Positions 39,752-49,054 of a stretch of DNA of 64,000 bases are shown in pieces. Positions within the stretch are counted from its first letter, which is position 1. Every line of letters starts with the position of its first letter. The notes beneath the pieces were generated by a model. That model saw nothing but the letters and a program-made list of their open reading frames with translations. It did no database searches and was not told the DNA's origin. The stretch lies in contig JAPOXG010000025.1 in NCBI GenBank assembly GCA_026707225.1, forward strand, positions 62,001 through 126,000. Reading direction: 5' to 3'. Position numbers and translations under genes: made by a program. The stretch comes from Chloroflexota bacterium. Its GTDB lineage: Bacteria > Chloroflexota > Anaerolineae > Aggregatilineales > Phototrophicaceae.

Positions 39752-40821
39752 ACTTCCAGTTTACCACGCACTTCGCGGATCACCTCGTCAACGAATTCGG
39801 TCGTGCTGGCCTGCCCGCCCAGGTCCGGCGTCTTGAAGCCGTTGTACACCGACTCCAGCGCCGATTCATATATGGCGCGGCTGGCGAGCGCCGCTTCGTG
39901 GGTATCGACATAACGCAGCAGAGCGCCGCAAGCCAGGATCATCGCCATGGGATTGGCGATATTCTTGCCCTGCAAGCTGGGCGCCGTGCCGTGCGGCGCT
40001 TCCGTCAGCGCCACCTTCACCCTAAAGTTCTCATCAAATGCGAAGACGATGGATTCGGCGCCGGCGATGGTGCCAAACATCTTGATGACCAAGTCGCTGA
40101 GATTATCGCCATCTCGGTTGAGCGCCGGAATCACCAGCGCTTCGCCATGGGTCTCCAGCAGCAGCGCATAGGTCGCGTCAATCAGCTGCGGGTTGTAACG
40201 AACGCCGGGATGCAAGTCGGCCGCGCGGTCCAGCTCTTCCTTGAACATGCCCTCGTAGATCGGGCTCACGGTGTATTTGGGTCCGCCGAAGACAGTCGCA
40301 TGGTGCTGGGAAGCGTATTGAAAAGTGAACTCGGCGACGGCGCGGCAGGTGCGGCGTGTGATGTGGCGCTTGTTGTAGGCAACTTCATCAAGACCTTCGC
40401 CTTCCCGCCACTCTTCCGCGGAATAAGCGCCCTCGACCGCCATGCGCGCCACCGCGATCGGCGCGTGCAAGCCCGCGAACGGCATCACCGAGGGGATCCG
40501 CCGCCCAGTGCGCAAGATGACGCTGCCATGCAGCAGCTCGCGCAGCAGCGCGTTGGGGCTGCCCACATCATCGGGATCGCCAGGCGTGATCGTCGCCGCT
40601 TTGATGCCGAGCCCAGTCTCCAGCATGCGCGCCGCCGCTGCATGCACGACCTCGTTTTTCGTCCGCCGTCGATTCTCCAGAGACAGGTCAAAGGTCTCGA
40701 ATCGCAGATTGTTCAGGCGCGCCACACTGGGATCGAGCACTCGCAAAGCCTCGTCCAGCAACTCCTGCCCCGTCTGATCGCCCTGCAATACACAGATTGT
40801 TGTCGCGCTCGAGGATTCCAT
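39730..40821 (-). CDS. Isocitrate/isopropylmalate dehydrogenase family protein
   Basis: ITPGDPDDVGSPNALLRELLHGSVILRTGRRIP; NRDGDNLSDL; EAPHGTAPSLQGKNIANPMAMILA. Confidence 0.88.
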   Translation of the reverse strand: MESSSATTICVLQGDQTGQELLDEALRVLDPSVARLNNLRFETFDLSLENRRRTKNEVVHAAAARMLETGLGIKAATITPGDPDDVGSPNALLRELLHGSVILRTGRRIPSVMPFAGLHAPIAVARMAVEGAYSAEEWREGEGLDEVAYNKRHITRRTCRAVAEFTFQYASQHHATVFGGPKYTVSPIYEGMFKEELDRAADLHPGVRYNPQLIDATYALLLETHGEALVIPALNRDGDNLSDLVIKMFGTIAGAESIVFAFDENFRVKVALTEAPHGTAPSLQGKNIANPMAMILACGALLRYVDTHEAALASRAIYESALESVYNGFKTPDLGGQASTTEFVDEVIREVRGKLEVWDALGD

Positions 40822-40990
40822 CGCCTGCCGCCCCTATCATTCGGACTCATCTTTCATTGTATGACAAGAAGCTCATCCGCGTATCGCCTGCGCGCGACAG
40901 TGCCGCGAGATGGACATGAGCAATTTTCTCATTTGCGGTAGAATAGAAGCGATAGACTGTCCGCTTCGATCTAGACAGGAACAAGCCCTA

Positions 40991-42040
40991 ATGCGCAGAC
41001 TCTCGATTCTTCTCAGCCTGATTCTTCTTCTGCTTGCATCGGCCGCGAGCCAAGCGCAGGACGACAGCGGCTATACCTCGACGGTCAATTGGTTTTACAG
41101 CGCTTGCGAAGACCGCATGGTGATTGATCTGCGGGGCCGAATGCAGCTTGGCTACGACCTGTACTTTCAAGCATTCGATCAACTTGGCGGTCAGGGCAAT
41201 GCCATCACGGCACTGCGGCGCGTCAGCGTAAATGGCGATTACGCGGTCAGCCAGGTGATCCTCTGGCTCAATGGGCAAACGCGCGCGCTGGGCACGCCAA
41301 TCAGCGTGGTCATCCGCATCGGACGAGAGAACAACCCCGACAGCACGATCTTTCAGCAACCCTCCGATGATTTCCTCGGCGAATGTGAAGAACCGGGGGC
41401 GACCCTGGTGGAAGGCATCGAGATCGCCGCCGATCCTGAGATGGTCGTGAGTTCGGGCGTCTACACGCCGGATGGAACGATGTTGAATCCGGTATATCAG
41501 CGTTCCCCCGAGAGCCTGGTGCATATTGGCGCGCGACCCAGCGTGGAGAGCCCGGTGGGGCGGACTGCCAACCCCGGCTTAATTTTTGCCGAATGCCTTG
41601 ATGTCACTGGCGCCGATCCTGGAATCCTCTACGACACTGATGAGTTAAAGGTCTTTTGGTCCTGGTACGCCAAGACGCCCGAGCAAGTTCAGGACCACGT
41701 GAATAACGTGCAATATGTCGTAAAGGTCGACACGCAAACCATACCGAACTTCGAGACGAGCGAGATTAAGCAAGTGCCCGGCAGCAGCGACTGGTGGGTC
41801 TTTTATACCGTCAGCCTGGGCGACCGCTGGCGACCGGGCGGTTACGTCATCAGCTTTGTCGTTACCTGGTCGAACGCGATCAGCGACGGCTATGAAGACT
41901 TCGGACCGGGCACGGCCAACGAGCGTCTGGAAAGCGGCTGCCGCTTCGCCATCCGAAAGAATCCCTATGGGCTCGAGATCATGCCTGAACGGCCAGCGTA
42001 TCCATTAGAGACCTTTCCATTTACCGAGACTGAAGAATGA
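40991..42040 (+). CDS. Secreted hypothetical protein
   Basis: Signal peptide MRRLSILLSLILLLLASAASQAQ; no recognised domain. Confidence 0.6.
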   Translation: MRRLSILLSLILLLLASAASQAQDDSGYTSTVNWFYSACEDRMVIDLRGRMQLGYDLYFQAFDQLGGQGNAITALRRVSVNGDYAVSQVILWLNGQTRALGTPISVVIRIGRENNPDSTIFQQPSDDFLGECEEPGATLVEGIEIAADPEMVVSSGVYTPDGTMLNPVYQRSPESLVHIGARPSVESPVGRTANPGLIFAECLDVTGADPGILYDTDELKVFWSWYAKTPEQVQDHVNNVQYVVKVDTQTIPNFETSEIKQVPGSSDWWVFYTVSLGDRWRPGGYVISFVVTWSNAISDGYEDFGPGTANERLESGCRFAIRKNPYGLEIMPERPAYPLETFPFTETEE

Positions 42041-42083
42041 GTCTCGGCCAAGGCCGTCTTGAACTTCCCAAGACTCGCCAGCT

Positions 42084-42806
42084 TTGACTCACCGGCCAAT
42101 TTTCGCCGAATACGCCGCGTCGCTGCTCGGTATAGAATTGTCTGACGCGCAGCTTCATCAGTTCGTACGCTTGACACAGCTCCTGCTGACCTGGAATCAG
42201 CGGATGAATTTGACCGCCATCACCGATCCATCGGAGATAGCCGTCAAGCATTATCTGGATGCCTTGACGCTAAAGCGTGTCCTGCCACAATTCGATAGGC
42301 TGCATCTGATCGACGTCGGTACTGGCGCCGGTTTCCCGGGTTTGCCGCTGGCGATCGCTTTCCCGCGACTGCAAGCGACGCTGATGGATGCGACCGCAAA
42401 AAAACTTCGCTTCATTGATCACGCCGCAGAGTCGCTCGCCTTGGACAATGTCCGTACTTTGCACACGCGCGCCGAAGATGCGGGCCGAGATCAGTTCCAT
42501 CGCCAATCCTACGACATCGTTGTCGCCCGCGCCGTCGCTCGCCTGCCTATCTTGCTGGAATATAGTTTGCCTCTCTGCAAGCTGGGTGGACAGGTGATCG
42601 CCATGAAGGGCGCCTCCGCCTTCGACGAAACCAATGCCGCCGCCAAAGCGATCGACGCGTTGGGCGGCGAGTTATTCGCCATTGAAGAAGTCACGCTGCC
42701 CACGCTGGACAATCCGCGCTACCTCATCGTCATTGACAAGGTGGAGGCGACGCCAAAGCGATACCCGCGCCAAGCCGGCCTGCCTTCTCGCCAGCCCCTT
42801 CTCTAA
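42084..42806 (+). CDS. rsmG: 16S rRNA (guanine527-N7)-methyltransferase
   Basis: LLTWNQRMNLTAITDPSEIAVKHYLDAL; LIDVGTGAGFPGLPLAIAFP; VVARAVARLPILLEYSLPL. Confidence 0.92.
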   Translation: MTHRPIFAEYAASLLGIELSDAQLHQFVRLTQLLLTWNQRMNLTAITDPSEIAVKHYLDALTLKRVLPQFDRLHLIDVGTGAGFPGLPLAIAFPRLQATLMDATAKKLRFIDHAAESLALDNVRTLHTRAEDAGRDQFHRQSYDIVVARAVARLPILLEYSLPLCKLGGQVIAMKGASAFDETNAAAKAIDALGGELFAIEEVTLPTLDNPRYLIVIDKVEATPKRYPRQAGLPSRQPLL

Positions 42807-43255
42807 ATCGCCCGCGTCTCTACCAGGACAAAGGGATCGGTTTGGTAAGCGTCGTATCGCGCTTGCGCGTCATCCCGCAGCAGCTCGCGCAAGTTCAGAT
42901 GCAGCGCCGGATGCCTAATCAAGCGCAGCGCGGTTTCGGAATCAGCCCAGCGGACCTGCGGCGTCTCGTCGCTGGGCCGCAACTCGCCACTGACATAAGT
43001 CGCCTGAAACAAGAAGATGACAATCGAAGCGCTCAAATTGCTGCGCACATGCATTAGCCGACCCAGCTCAACCTCGATGCCGCATTCCTCGAGTATTTCG
43101 CGCTGAAGACCATCCGGCAGCGATTCGCCCAATTCGATCTGTCCACCCGGCAGCTCCCAGCCGCGGCGCGCGGTTTTGACCAGCGCGATCTCGCCCTGGT
43201 CGTTTCGAATCAACGCGCTGGCGGCGACGATATGCCGCGGAGGCGAGTCCGACAT
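42803..43255 (-). CDS. NUDIX hydrolase
   Basis: GWELPGGQIELGESLPDGLQREILEECGIEV. Confidence 0.9.
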   Translation of the reverse strand: MSDSPPRHIVAASALIRNDQGEIALVKTARRGWELPGGQIELGESLPDGLQREILEECGIEVELGRLMHVRSNLSASIVIFLFQATYVSGELRPSDETPQVRWADSETALRLIRHPALHLNLRELLRDDAQARYDAYQTDPFVLVETRAI

Positions 43256-43432
43256 CGGCCACTCCTTCGTCCTACTTGTTTCATTCCATCGACGTTGCTA
43301 GTTTTCCAAATCTTAACAGTACGTAAGTAAATTCAAATATTTAGGGTGATTTTCAAACCGCAACTGTAATCTACAAATCTTCCAGCTTGCAATAGGCTCT
43401 CCTGCGACAAATCAATCTGGAAAGGATTCAGC

Positions 43433-44056
43433 ATGAAACGCAAACTGATGATCGCAGTACTCTTGCCACTGTTGTTGGTTTCTTCAGCCGCCGCTGATGG
43501 TATTACGTTTCAGGGGAATACCTAAAGTTCGATCGATGCGATGCGGGCCGTAGCTCTCGCGGATAACCCAGACTTGATTATCGGATGCGGACCCGCGACT
43601 TCACAAGCCGATGCCTTGCGCGGCTATTATGATGAGAACACGCAATGGGTGTGTTACATTGGAGATGATGCAAACAACGCGCAATTCTTGAGCAATCAAG
43701 CAATGCGTGAATCGTATCCCTCTACAGCGATAACGCCGCAGCCAACCAGCGCGCGCTCTTCCACTCAGAGATGCCAATGTTCCGATCCCAACCGGGGGAC
43801 TCCGTATCATTACATGTTCTACATTAGTCCCATGGACGACGTGTGCCGCAGTAATCCTCGCGAGAATGTAAGCCACTATGTCCGAATCAGATCTTACTGG
43901 CAGAATGGATACGGGCGGACTTGCTTCTACTACTTGCATTATCCCAATCAGTACTTCTGGCTTGATGGTTCCATAGCCATTACGCCGCCGGAAGTGCGAG
44001 GGCATGCAATGCGATACTATCAGTGGCGCTTCTACGTTAGTGGACGCTGCATTTGA
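43433..44056 (+). pseudogene. Secreted Cys-containing protein gene interrupted by in-frame TAA (or readthrough)
   Basis: MKRKLMIAVLLPLLLVSSAAADGITFQGNT*SSIDAMRAVALADNPDLIIGCG...; TAA at 43523-43525 is in frame with both the signal peptide and the downstream ORF. Confidence 0.65.
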
Positions 44057-44071
44057 GCGCGATCAGCAAAT

Positions 44072-44099
44072 AATGGCTCGACCAGACTGGTTGAGCCAT
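44072..44099 (+). terminator. Strong hairpin downstream of the interrupted secreted-protein gene (no T-tract)
   Basis: ATGGCTCGACCAG/CTGGTTGAGCCAT near-perfect inverted repeat. Confidence 0.4.
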
Positions 44100-44135
44100 C
44101 TAAACTGTCCCCAAGCAATTAGAAGGAGGTGAAGA

Positions 44136-44360
44136 ATGAGCAGCAACCGAGTATGGCTATTGGCTAAGGCCGTAGTAGTGGCAGCAGCTATTCTTGCCCT
44201 TGCCTTTACAATCCAGACACACGATCACTTGGGCATCTTGCTAGATTCAGAGAAGGGATTTATTAGGCAGTTCGCCCTATCGCTTGCACGCATCGAACAG
44301 GAGCTAGGCATTGACCCGAAAGCCGAATTGTTTGGCGCGGAAAAACCTCGATGCCATTAA
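44136..44360 (+). CDS. Small membrane hypothetical protein (74 aa)
   Basis: RBS-like AGAAGGAGG before ATG; one N-terminal TM segment. Confidence 0.5.
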   Translation: MSSNRVWLLAKAVVVAAAILALAFTIQTHDHLGILLDSEKGFIRQFALSLARIEQELGIDPKAELFGAEKPRCH

Positions 44361-44415
44361 TGGCAACTGGAGAAGTGGCCGCGATGATATGCCGGGGTGG
44401 CGAATCCAACATCAA

Positions 44416-44736
44416 CTAGTCCTTCTCACTGTTTTCCGGCGCGTGCAGCGCGATGCGATAAGGGAACCACTCGGCGCGAAACAGCTTCTCCGCCACACCC
44501 GGATCGCCCGCCGTAATCTCGCGCATGTGCGCGTCATCGCGCGCCTCAAAGATAGCGATGCCAAAGGCGGAGTAATCGCTGTTCAGACTGCGCCCGGCCA
44601 GAACCAAGCTCCCCTCAGCCAGCAATCGCTTGAGGTATTCGAAATGCTCGCTGGCGATTCGCTCTTCTTCGGCTGTCGCTCCCTCCGACAGCATCGCCGG
44701 CCGCACCGGCTGAATCCGATAAATGTATGTCGGCAT
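44416..44736 (-). CDS. YCII-related domain protein
   Basis: YIYRIQPVRPAML...HFEYLKRLLAEGSLVLAGRSLNSDYSAFGIAIFEARDDAHMREITAGDPGV. Confidence 0.8.
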   Translation of the reverse strand: MPTYIYRIQPVRPAMLSEGATAEEERIASEHFEYLKRLLAEGSLVLAGRSLNSDYSAFGIAIFEARDDAHMREITAGDPGVAEKLFRAEWFPYRIALHAPENSEKD

Positions 44737-44899
44737 CGCGCGCGTCCTCGTCGCCAAAGATGAAGTTTAGCCGCTAGGATAACCCACACATCCGCTTGCG
44801 GGCAGTCATATTCAAGACGGCGTCATTGGCGAATTACGCTCATGACCGTTCCAGGCATCCGCTATAATGGCGATATCTTTTTCATCCTGCGAGGACCCG

Positions 44900-45586
44900 A
44901 TGACCGAAAGATTTTTCCGCGAAGGTGAAGAACGGTACGGGCTGGGCGAAATCTGCAGCGCCCTGCGCGAAGACCTTGAGCGCCGCAACGCCGCTCGCGA
45001 CCAGGCGATTGTGCTCTCTCGCCAGCTCATCCGCCATTGTTCGGAGAGCATCCGCGCAATCCACCGGCGAGATTGGGACGGCGCCGACGCCAAGCTGGAA
45101 GAGGTCACCGCCGGCGCCGCCGAGCTGAAATCAGTGGTCAGCGACTATCCTGATCTTTATCACACCGGCTACACCCAAGATGCGCTGAAAGAAGTCGCCG
45201 AAGCCTTCATCACCCGCGCAATCATCGCCGGGCAAGCGCTGCCCTCCGCCGCCGACCTTGACATCGAAAGCTCGACCTACCTCAAAGGCTTGGGCGAAGC
45301 CGCCACCGAATTGCGCCGATTCATTCTCGACATCATGCGGCGAGACGAAGATCACAGCGTCGAAGCCGAGCGCCTGCTCACGGTCATGGACGCTATCTAC
45401 GACCAGTTGGTCACCTTTGATTTCCCCGACGCGCTCACCCGTGGCTTGCGCCGGCAGACGGATGTCGTGCGTGGCGTGCTCGAGCGCACCAGAGGCGACC
45501 TGACCCAAAGCCTGCGCCAGCAAAAGCTGCAAGACGCGCTCAATCGCATCGAAAGCCAGGTAGATGCGGCCAGCGAAAGCGAGTGA
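44900..45586 (+). CDS. Translin-family protein
   Basis: ARDQAIVLSRQLIRHCSESIRAIHRRDWDGADAKLEEV; all-alpha; ITRAIIAGQALPSAADLDIESSTYLKGLGEAATELRRFILDIMRR resembles archaeal/bacterial translin homologs. Confidence 0.7.
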   Translation: MTERFFREGEERYGLGEICSALREDLERRNAARDQAIVLSRQLIRHCSESIRAIHRRDWDGADAKLEEVTAGAAELKSVVSDYPDLYHTGYTQDALKEVAEAFITRAIIAGQALPSAADLDIESSTYLKGLGEAATELRRFILDIMRRDEDHSVEAERLLTVMDAIYDQLVTFDFPDALTRGLRRQTDVVRGVLERTRGDLTQSLRQQKLQDALNRIESQVDAASESE

Positions 45587-45610
45587 AGAGGGGGCTGAGG
45601 AGCGTCTCCC

Positions 45611-46495
45611 CTAACTTTTCGGTGTCCACTCGATCAAGGCGCCGGCCACCCAGGTCGGCTTCGGCTGGTCGTAAAGCTCGGAAGCGTCTGTGTAGCTGAT
45701 ATCCAAGACCGCGCCCGACATGGGACCGCGAAGATAGCGATACACTTGCCCAGTGTCGCGCGCATCGCTCTTCGCTTCGACGCAGTGCTGGTTGTACCCC
45801 CAATAGTCGCCTTGCTCAAGCAGGCTGATGCCGCTTTCGATAACCGACCGCGCATGCGCCAAGCCCTCCTCATCGTGATCGTAGGTTTCTTCCGGCGCGT
45901 CTCCGTAGCCGATGCCGTGATGAAAGGGATCAGCCGTTGAAACGACGGCGGCGCCTTCCATCAGCCGCGCCAGCTCGTCGATGCCGGGCAGGTCCTGCGG
46001 CCTGCCGCCCGCCAAATAGGGATAGCGCTCATAGACCGGCGGCGCCTCGTCTTCGGTGATGCCGCGCCTCTTCAGCTCCGCGCGCCAGAAGTGACGCCAG
46101 CTGATCAGGGCATGGTCGCCCCGCCATTCTTGCCGCCCGCCGATGCCCGGCCCCTGGATGCCCCAGAATTTGAAAGCGGCCGGGTCGTCGCCCGCCGCGA
46201 CCGCCACGCGCGCCGCTTCCATCGCCGGCGTAAAGGCGTGGAGGACGCTAAGCGCGACCACTTTGTCCGCGCCACTGTCGAGCGCCGCCTGCGCGCAAGC
46301 TGCGATCTGATATCCGCAATCGTGGACGCTTGCATGCGGGAAGATAAGAATGCCGCCCGCGCGTAATGTGTTCGCCAGCTTCCATTCTCGCCCTCTGTCC
46401 AGATGCTCCAGCGTGCCTCGCTCGCCCAGTTCGGCATGTTCGCGGGCGTAAAGCGCGTGTATTTTCTTCTGCAAGGCATCACGATTCAGTTCCAT
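45611..46495 (-). CDS. Hypothetical protein, possible MEMO1/AmmeMemoRadiSam-B-like fold
   Basis: GGILIFPHASVHDCGYQIAACAQAALDSGADKVVALSVLHA, weak resemblance only. Confidence 0.45.
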   Translation of the reverse strand: MELNRDALQKKIHALYAREHAELGERGTLEHLDRGREWKLANTLRAGGILIFPHASVHDCGYQIAACAQAALDSGADKVVALSVLHAFTPAMEAARVAVAAGDDPAAFKFWGIQGPGIGGRQEWRGDHALISWRHFWRAELKRRGITEDEAPPVYERYPYLAGGRPQDLPGIDELARLMEGAAVVSTADPFHHGIGYGDAPEETYDHDEEGLAHARSVIESGISLLEQGDYWGYNQHCVEAKSDARDTGQVYRYLRGPMSGAVLDISYTDASELYDQPKPTWVAGALIEWTPKS

Positions 46496-46575
46496 AATTC
46501 TTCGTCTCAGGCAAAAGGTCAGTCCGTCACTTTGTAGTGTATCGGTCAGCCGCCGTCAACTCAACAGATTCAGCC

Positions 46576-46603
46576 TTGACCGCAGCGGCGAATTCCCTAT
46601 AAT
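46576..46603 (+). promoter_or_regulatory. Sigma70-type promoter for rplJL
   Basis: TTGACC (46576-46581), 16-nt spacer, TATAAT (46598-46603). Confidence 0.7.
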
Positions 46604-46639
46604 GCTGCCTCGGCTATCATATGCATAGCGACGCAAACC

Positions 46640-46760
46640 GCAGACAGCAGGTGGGCAAAGGCCCTTAATTCCCTGCCGAGGGACGCGCCGAGTTCATCGT
46701 GTATGTCCGCATGATCAACTGATTGGGCGACCTCGCATCTCGGGTCGCTCATTTGTTTTA
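46640..46760 (+). ncRNA. Ribosomal protein L10 leader with downstream attenuator
   Basis: AGACAGCAGGTGGGCAAAGGCCCTTAATTCCCTGCCGAGG matches the L10-leader core; hairpin GGGCGACC (46725-46732)/GGTCGCTC (46743-46750) then ATTTGTTTT. Confidence 0.75.
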
Positions 46761-46819
46761 GCCGCCGCTGCCACGCGCGCGAAAACGCGACCGCGGGGCG
46801 AACAGGAAAGGAGCGTCGC

Positions 46820-47371
46820 TTGCCGATATCAAGAGAGCGCAAGGGTGAACTTGTCAGCAGCTATGTCGATATGCTGAAGGAGTGCGACGGCTTCATCATC
46901 GTGAAGACGCAAGGCTTGAGCGTGTCGCAAATACAAGGGCTGCGGAACACCATTCGCGAGCAGAACGGTCAATATATCGTGGCCAAGAACACGCTGATGC
47001 GAAAAGCGCTGGAGACAGCCAACTGGATCGTGCCGGATGACCTGCTGGTTGGTCCTGTTGCGATCATCTTCGGGCGAGACAATATGCCCGGCGTCTCCAA
47101 AGCCTTGCTGAAGCACATCGAAGACCAGGAATTCGCCGAGAAGATGCAGGTTACGGGCGGCATCATGACCGGCGATCTGCTGGATGCCCAGCAAGTTGAC
47201 GCCATTTCGAAGCTGCCGACGCTCGATGAATTGCGCGCGCAGCTGGCGGGCCTGGTGATTTCGCCAGCGCAGGGCGTCGTCAATGCGCTGCATCAAGCGA
47301 CCGGCGGCGTCGTCAACGTCTTGCAAGCCTACCTGGACAAAAACGAAGAAACCGCTGGCGCCAGCGCTTGA
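46820..47371 (+). CDS. rplJ: 50S ribosomal protein L10
   Basis: ADP-independent L10 features: SYVDMLKECDGFIIVKTQGLSVSQIQGLRNTIREQNGQYIVAKNTLMRKAL; upstream of rplL. Confidence 0.95.
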   Translation: MPISRERKGELVSSYVDMLKECDGFIIVKTQGLSVSQIQGLRNTIREQNGQYIVAKNTLMRKALETANWIVPDDLLVGPVAIIFGRDNMPGVSKALLKHIEDQEFAEKMQVTGGIMTGDLLDAQQVDAISKLPTLDELRAQLAGLVISPAQGVVNALHQATGGVVNVLQAYLDKNEETAGASA

Positions 47372-47452
47372 TCTTACTGAACGCATAATCGAGCGGCGCC
47401 ATCGCCAGACGGACGCGCAGCTCATGATGAATACCTCAAGAAAGGGAGAACA

Positions 47453-47842
47453 ATGGCTGACCTGGACAAATTGGTAGAGGACCTCAGCGCTTTGACCATC
47501 CTCGAAGCGGCTGACCTGAAGACAAAGCTGGAAGAGGCTTGGGGCGTCGAAGCGGCTGCCGGCGGCGGCATGATGATGATGGCGCCCGGCGCTGCTGGCG
47601 CTGTCGCCGATGCCGAGCCCGAAGAAGAAAAGACCGAATTCGACCTGGTGCTCAAGGAAATCGGACCCAAGAAGATCAACGTCATCAAGGCGATCCGCGG
47701 CATCACGCCGCTCGGCTTGAAAGAGGCGAAGGAACTGGTCGAATCGGCTCCGGCAACCGTGCTGGAGGAAGTCAGCAAAGACCTGGCTGAAGACGGTAAA
47801 TCCAAGCTGGAAGAAGCCGGCGCCGTTGTTGAGCTCAAGTAG
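47453..47842 (+). CDS. rplL: 50S ribosomal protein L7/L12
   Basis: [49 protein letters not shown]. Confidence 0.97.
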   Translation: MADLDKLVEDLSALTILEAADLKTKLEEAWGVEAAAGGGMMMMAPGAAGAVADAEPEEEKTEFDLVLKEIGPKKINVIKAIRGITPLGLKEAKELVESAPATVLEEVSKDLAEDGKSKLEEAGAVVELK

Positions 47843-47901
47843 AACTGATCCACAGTCCCGCGCTAGAATTCGTCTCGCGTGCGCAGCAGTATCATCATAA
47901 A

Positions 47902-47940
47902 CGAAGCAGCTGGATCATTGCCGGCTGCTTCGTATTTTTT
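47902..47940 (+). terminator. Rho-independent terminator of rplJL
   Basis: CGAAGCAGC (47902-47910)/GCTGCTTCG (47924-47932) followed by TATTTTTT. Confidence 0.9.
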
Positions 47941-48087
47941 AAGTGGCTATGCTGACGCGCCATGGAAACTGCGGCAGCGCTTCAAGCAATTCCCTTGTGT
48001 GACCACGCTCCGCATTCCTCATAATCGCGCGACGCCTCGTTTTCATCTGCTATACTTATAGTAAGCGTAGAGTCCGAGCGTCCCGGT

Positions 48088-48918
48088 GTGCCAAATATAA
48101 TCTATAGTAAACTGCTCGATCCCGTCAGCGATAACATCTCGCTCATGGAATCTTTGATGCGGGCTGAATTCGGCGCGACCACCGGCGACCAGCGCGAGTG
48201 CTTCAAAAGAATCCATGCCTATTGCTGGGGCTTGCATACCCTGGTGATGGATGTCATTACATCGCTCGGCATTGAGCACGCCGCAACCCGACCGGCGGTC
48301 CTTGAGCGTTTCAACGCGCTCAACGATCCCATCAAGCAGACGCTGGGCAATCTGGCCGCCGGCTTTGATGGGGACCTGAGCGGCGCGCAGCATCAAGTCA
48401 TCGCGCACGTGAGTGATACCGTGTTATCCATCGAGCGGATGATGACCCATATCTGGCATTATTCGCTGCTGCAGCATGACATGCTCGAATATGCCAGCGA
48501 TGAGTTTGACGGCGCCGTTCTCATTCAGCGCATGAAATCCATCCTCCAGGATATGGAGCTGGAAGAACCGCCGGCGCGCTTTCTCGTCATCGGCGACGAA
48601 ACCTATATCTCCCTTGCCTTTGCCGAATTGGCGCGCAACGTCTGGCGACACAGCGGCGTCAAGACCGTGAGCATCCAAACACAAGACTTCGGATATCGCG
48701 TCGACTTCACCATTCGCGATCGTGGCCGGGGCTTTCGGCTGGCTGATAAAGCGACGGCATTCCTCCCCTTCTGGCAAGCCTCAGCGGATGACCCGGGCCT
48801 GGGGCTGGGTTTGCACTTGGCCAAAGCATTCATCGAAGGCAGCGGCGGCAAAATCGCCATCGGAAGCGCGCCAAGCCGCGGAACGCTGGTCAAAGTATCG
48901 CTTGAAGCGGTCCCTTGA
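48088..48918 (+). CDS. HATPase_c-domain sensor-kinase-like protein
   Basis: LAFAELARNVWRHSG (N box), IRDRGRGF (G1), GLGLGLHLAKAFIEGSGGKI (G2). Confidence 0.75.
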   Translation: MPNIIYSKLLDPVSDNISLMESLMRAEFGATTGDQRECFKRIHAYCWGLHTLVMDVITSLGIEHAATRPAVLERFNALNDPIKQTLGNLAAGFDGDLSGAQHQVIAHVSDTVLSIERMMTHIWHYSLLQHDMLEYASDEFDGAVLIQRMKSILQDMELEEPPARFLVIGDETYISLAFAELARNVWRHSGVKTVSIQTQDFGYRVDFTIRDRGRGFRLADKATAFLPFWQASADDPGLGLGLHLAKAFIEGSGGKIAIGSAPSRGTLVKVSLEAVP

Positions 48919-49054
48919 TCGCGCCCATTGCCCGCTGCGGATGCCCCCATTCATGCCCGTCAAAGGCACTGCGCTGAACCCGCCCTGATAGATTTCACCT
49001 TCACGTGTAACTGCGCTATAATCTCGCGTGGCAAACTGCACCGGGAGCGCAACA

